From Dermatemys mawii (Eukaryota > Chordata > Testudines > Dermatemydidae): a stretch of DNA of 64,000 bases. Below are positions 62,472 to 64,000 of this stretch, one piece after another (the stretch's first letter is position 1; the number at the start of each line of letters is the position of its first letter). The notes under the pieces were generated by a model. That model saw only the letters and a list, made by a program, of their open reading frames with translations, was not told the origin of the DNA and did no database searches. A program made the position numbers and the translations under genes. The stretch covers positions 6,619,619-6,683,618 of the forward strand of contig ML677374.1 of assembly GCA_007922305.1 (NCBI GenBank), read 5' to 3'.

Positions 62472-62647
62472 ATTTGAATCTGCATCAAATCCACAAACAT
62501 GGTCGGCAGATATTTGCCTCTGTAGATATAAAGAAGATATCTGCAGATTTGTGGGGTTCTAGATACAGGATTTGAATCCGCATTCATTTGCAATCCGCAA
62601 ACGTGGTCTGGGGATATAAAGAGGATATCCAGACTTGCAGGGCTCTA
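62472..62647. repeat. Diverged tandem duplication, about 80-90 bp units
   Basis: The units at 62472-62561 and 62570-62647 share ATTTGAATCYGCAT, AATCCRCAAACRTGGTC, GATATAAAGARGATATC and GGGBTCTA, with the second unit shorter. Confidence 0.7.
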
Positions 62648-63479
62648 CATGTATACTCAACACTTGTACATACAACCAATATATCTAAGTATGTCCTTAG
62701 TGGTGTGGATATATGTATACTTTTCAATATAAATGCTATATAGATATAGGATTTTACGTGCATACACATGACGAAAAATATCTTGAGTGACTCCAGGGAT
62801 TGATAAACTGGTTGCTTAACACAGACCATCCTCTAATAAATAGAGAGCTGAGCTCTGCCGAGCTGGCCATACTTCAGAACAGTCTTTTAAAAACTACAGT
62901 CTGGTGGGCTTATACTGGTTTCATTGCATAACATAGAAAACTCAGGATATTCCCCCTGCAACCTAACTTTCCCACAGTGAGATTGCAAAACTGTACTTGG
63001 ATCCCTTTATAAAGTGTGCTTATCAACACAATTCCTCACCATGTAGGCACCACAAAGATCTAGACCTAAACATGTAAAGCCCCCACCACCTCCTGGGAAC
63101 TGGACCAGAGGAACCTCTAAGTGGCTTGCTTCACATGACTACACCCACTGGCCATGGTCCATGGCGTAAGCACCCAGGGGACCCACAGGAGGGAGAGTCC
63201 TCACTAACCCTTGGTTCATCAAACCTGCCACCACCAGCACAGGAAACCAGAAATGCATTCCCAACTGCTCATCCTGTGGCTATAGCAGATGGGGGAGGGG
63301 AGTTGGAAAAGAAAACATCTTGGGAACCACCTCTGTTGACATCAGCTTATCCTCCAGTGAAAAGGGAGCTGTTGCTGGGTGAAGAGCAGTTTGGATCGGT
63401 AGTGGAAGAACAGATTGGCTGGGCGGTGGGTAGATAATTTGGAGAAATATAAATTAACTAACAACTCTGACATTTTACT

Positions 63480-63640
63480 TGTTGTGTGTCCATTATAGGT
63501 TGTACATCTTGTATGTGTAGCTTAAGCTTCTTAAGGCAGTGGCTGTCTCAATTTATGCTTAAGCGTCATCTAGCAAAAAGTGACACTAATCCTGACTGGG
63601 GCCTTTGGGTGCTGCTGGAATATAAATGTTAAACAATAAA
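63480..63640 (+). mobile_element. L2/CR1-like 3' end fragment
   Basis: It carries AAGCTTCTTAAGGCAGTGGC, TGACTGGGGCCTTTGGGTGC and a tail with AAATGTTAAACAATAAA, an eroded copy of the family. Confidence 0.45.
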
Positions 63641-64000
63641 CTTCATAATCATTTATATCTAATGTTTGGAAATATTACTTCTACCGTCAACATGGAAGTT
63701 TTAATTATTTTCATGCAAGAACTAAATGATATAAATAATGAAGTTAACAAGATTACAAGAGGAAAGAAGTTCTAAGAAGGGAACTGCTGGGCCATCTGAA
63801 AAAGATAGGCTGATGGCAGTGGTAGCATCATCTTCGATAACTTGAGGCTAAATGGAATAGCAGTAGGAATAGCTAGTCCTCCCCAAGAAAGAAAGCCTAT
63901 AGAAACATGGGAATTGCAGAACTTGCTCCCTTCACTGTTCTCGAGCAAGCGATGTGCTCCCCCCTAATGCTGCTGCTGGTCATCCCAGAGAGAAATCAGG

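Larger units (their letters stand above)
1..64000 (-). other. ACACA: ACACA gene, internal part (18 exons and their introns)
   Basis: Acetyl-CoA carboxylase alpha is the cytosolic, biotin-dependent enzyme that carboxylates acetyl-CoA to malonyl-CoA, the committed step of fatty acid synthesis. Eighteen minus-strand exons with canonical or GC-AG borders join in frame into about 753 residues that match human ACACA from about Gly1192 to Pro1944 without a gap. The first eleven exons fall in the central region between the biotinyl and carboxyltransferase domains; the rest carry the carboxyltransferase N-terminal half. The gene is cut at both window ends: start codon, biotin carboxylase and biotinyl domains lie above 64000; the C-terminal carboxyltransferase half and stop lie below 1. 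ACACB is excluded by ACACA-only stretches. No frameshift or premature stop was seen in any exon. Confidence 0.96.
58819..64000 (-). other. ACACA: ACACA intron upstream of the microexon, at least 5.2 kb
   Basis: The preceding exon (ending at human SHPN) was searched for and not found, so it lies above 64000. The stretch holds a MIR-like copy (59100-59320, minus), an approximate duplication at 62472-62647 and an L2/CR1-like 3' end (63480-63640, plus). Confidence 0.85.

Noticed and set aside
1..64000. ACACB as the gene identity
   Set aside because: The GNIPTLNR microexon, the MSFSSNLNHYG and IFDEVMGCF stretches, the DFRKQ exon, and residues such as DPSK and SRTAQ fit ACACA, not ACACB.
58819..64000. 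The exon upstream of the microexon (expected to end in LPTSHPN)
   Set aside because: No matching minus-strand sequence was seen in this 5.2 kb.

Overview
The window is vertebrate genomic DNA: intron-rich, with no operons and spliced coding exons confined to the minus strand. Two intact copies of the tRNA-Lys-derived Cry I type SINE of cryptodiran turtles (about 7074-7254 plus, 15104-15288 minus), together with old MIR-, L2/CR1- and hAT-like debris, point to a hidden-neck turtle. The host call rests on recognising these repeats by eye; the species cannot be told.

The whole window lies inside one gene, ACACA (acetyl-CoA carboxylase alpha), read on the minus strand, so the 5' side is at high coordinates. 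Eighteen exons were placed by hand from splice sites and reading frame. They join into one uninterrupted frame of 2261 nt, about 753 residues, aligning with roughly residues 1192-1944 of the 2346-residue human protein, with no missing piece. The order runs from the known 24-nt alternative microexon beside the Ser1201 phosphosite (58795-58818), through the central regulatory region (56212 down to about 36333), into the N-terminal half of the carboxyltransferase domain (36488 down to 2888). The biotin carboxylase and biotinyl domains would lie beyond 64000. The C-terminal half of the carboxyltransferase, the stop codon and the 3' UTR would lie below position 1. Human and chicken comparisons are from memory.

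Layout from low to high: 1-2887 intron; 2888-3770 two carboxyltransferase exons; 3771-21903 an 18-kb intron rich in repeats, including a large decayed element at 10005-11500; 21904-24267 four exons; 24268-35328 an 11-kb intron with a GC donor; 35329-43180 six exons; 43181-49703 intron with a 366-bp hAT element; 49704-58818 six exons; 58819-64000 intron continuing past the window.

The identity is ACACA rather than ACACB because it has the GNIPTLNR microexon, the MSFSSNLNHYG and IFDEVMGCF stretches and the DFRKQ...RFH exon, all lacking or different in ACACB. No nested protein gene, tRNA gene, CRISPR array or novel coding system was found. The points of most interest are the weakly spliced microexon, a GC-AG intron, a run of ten frame-neutral exons, and several inverted-repeat element families.
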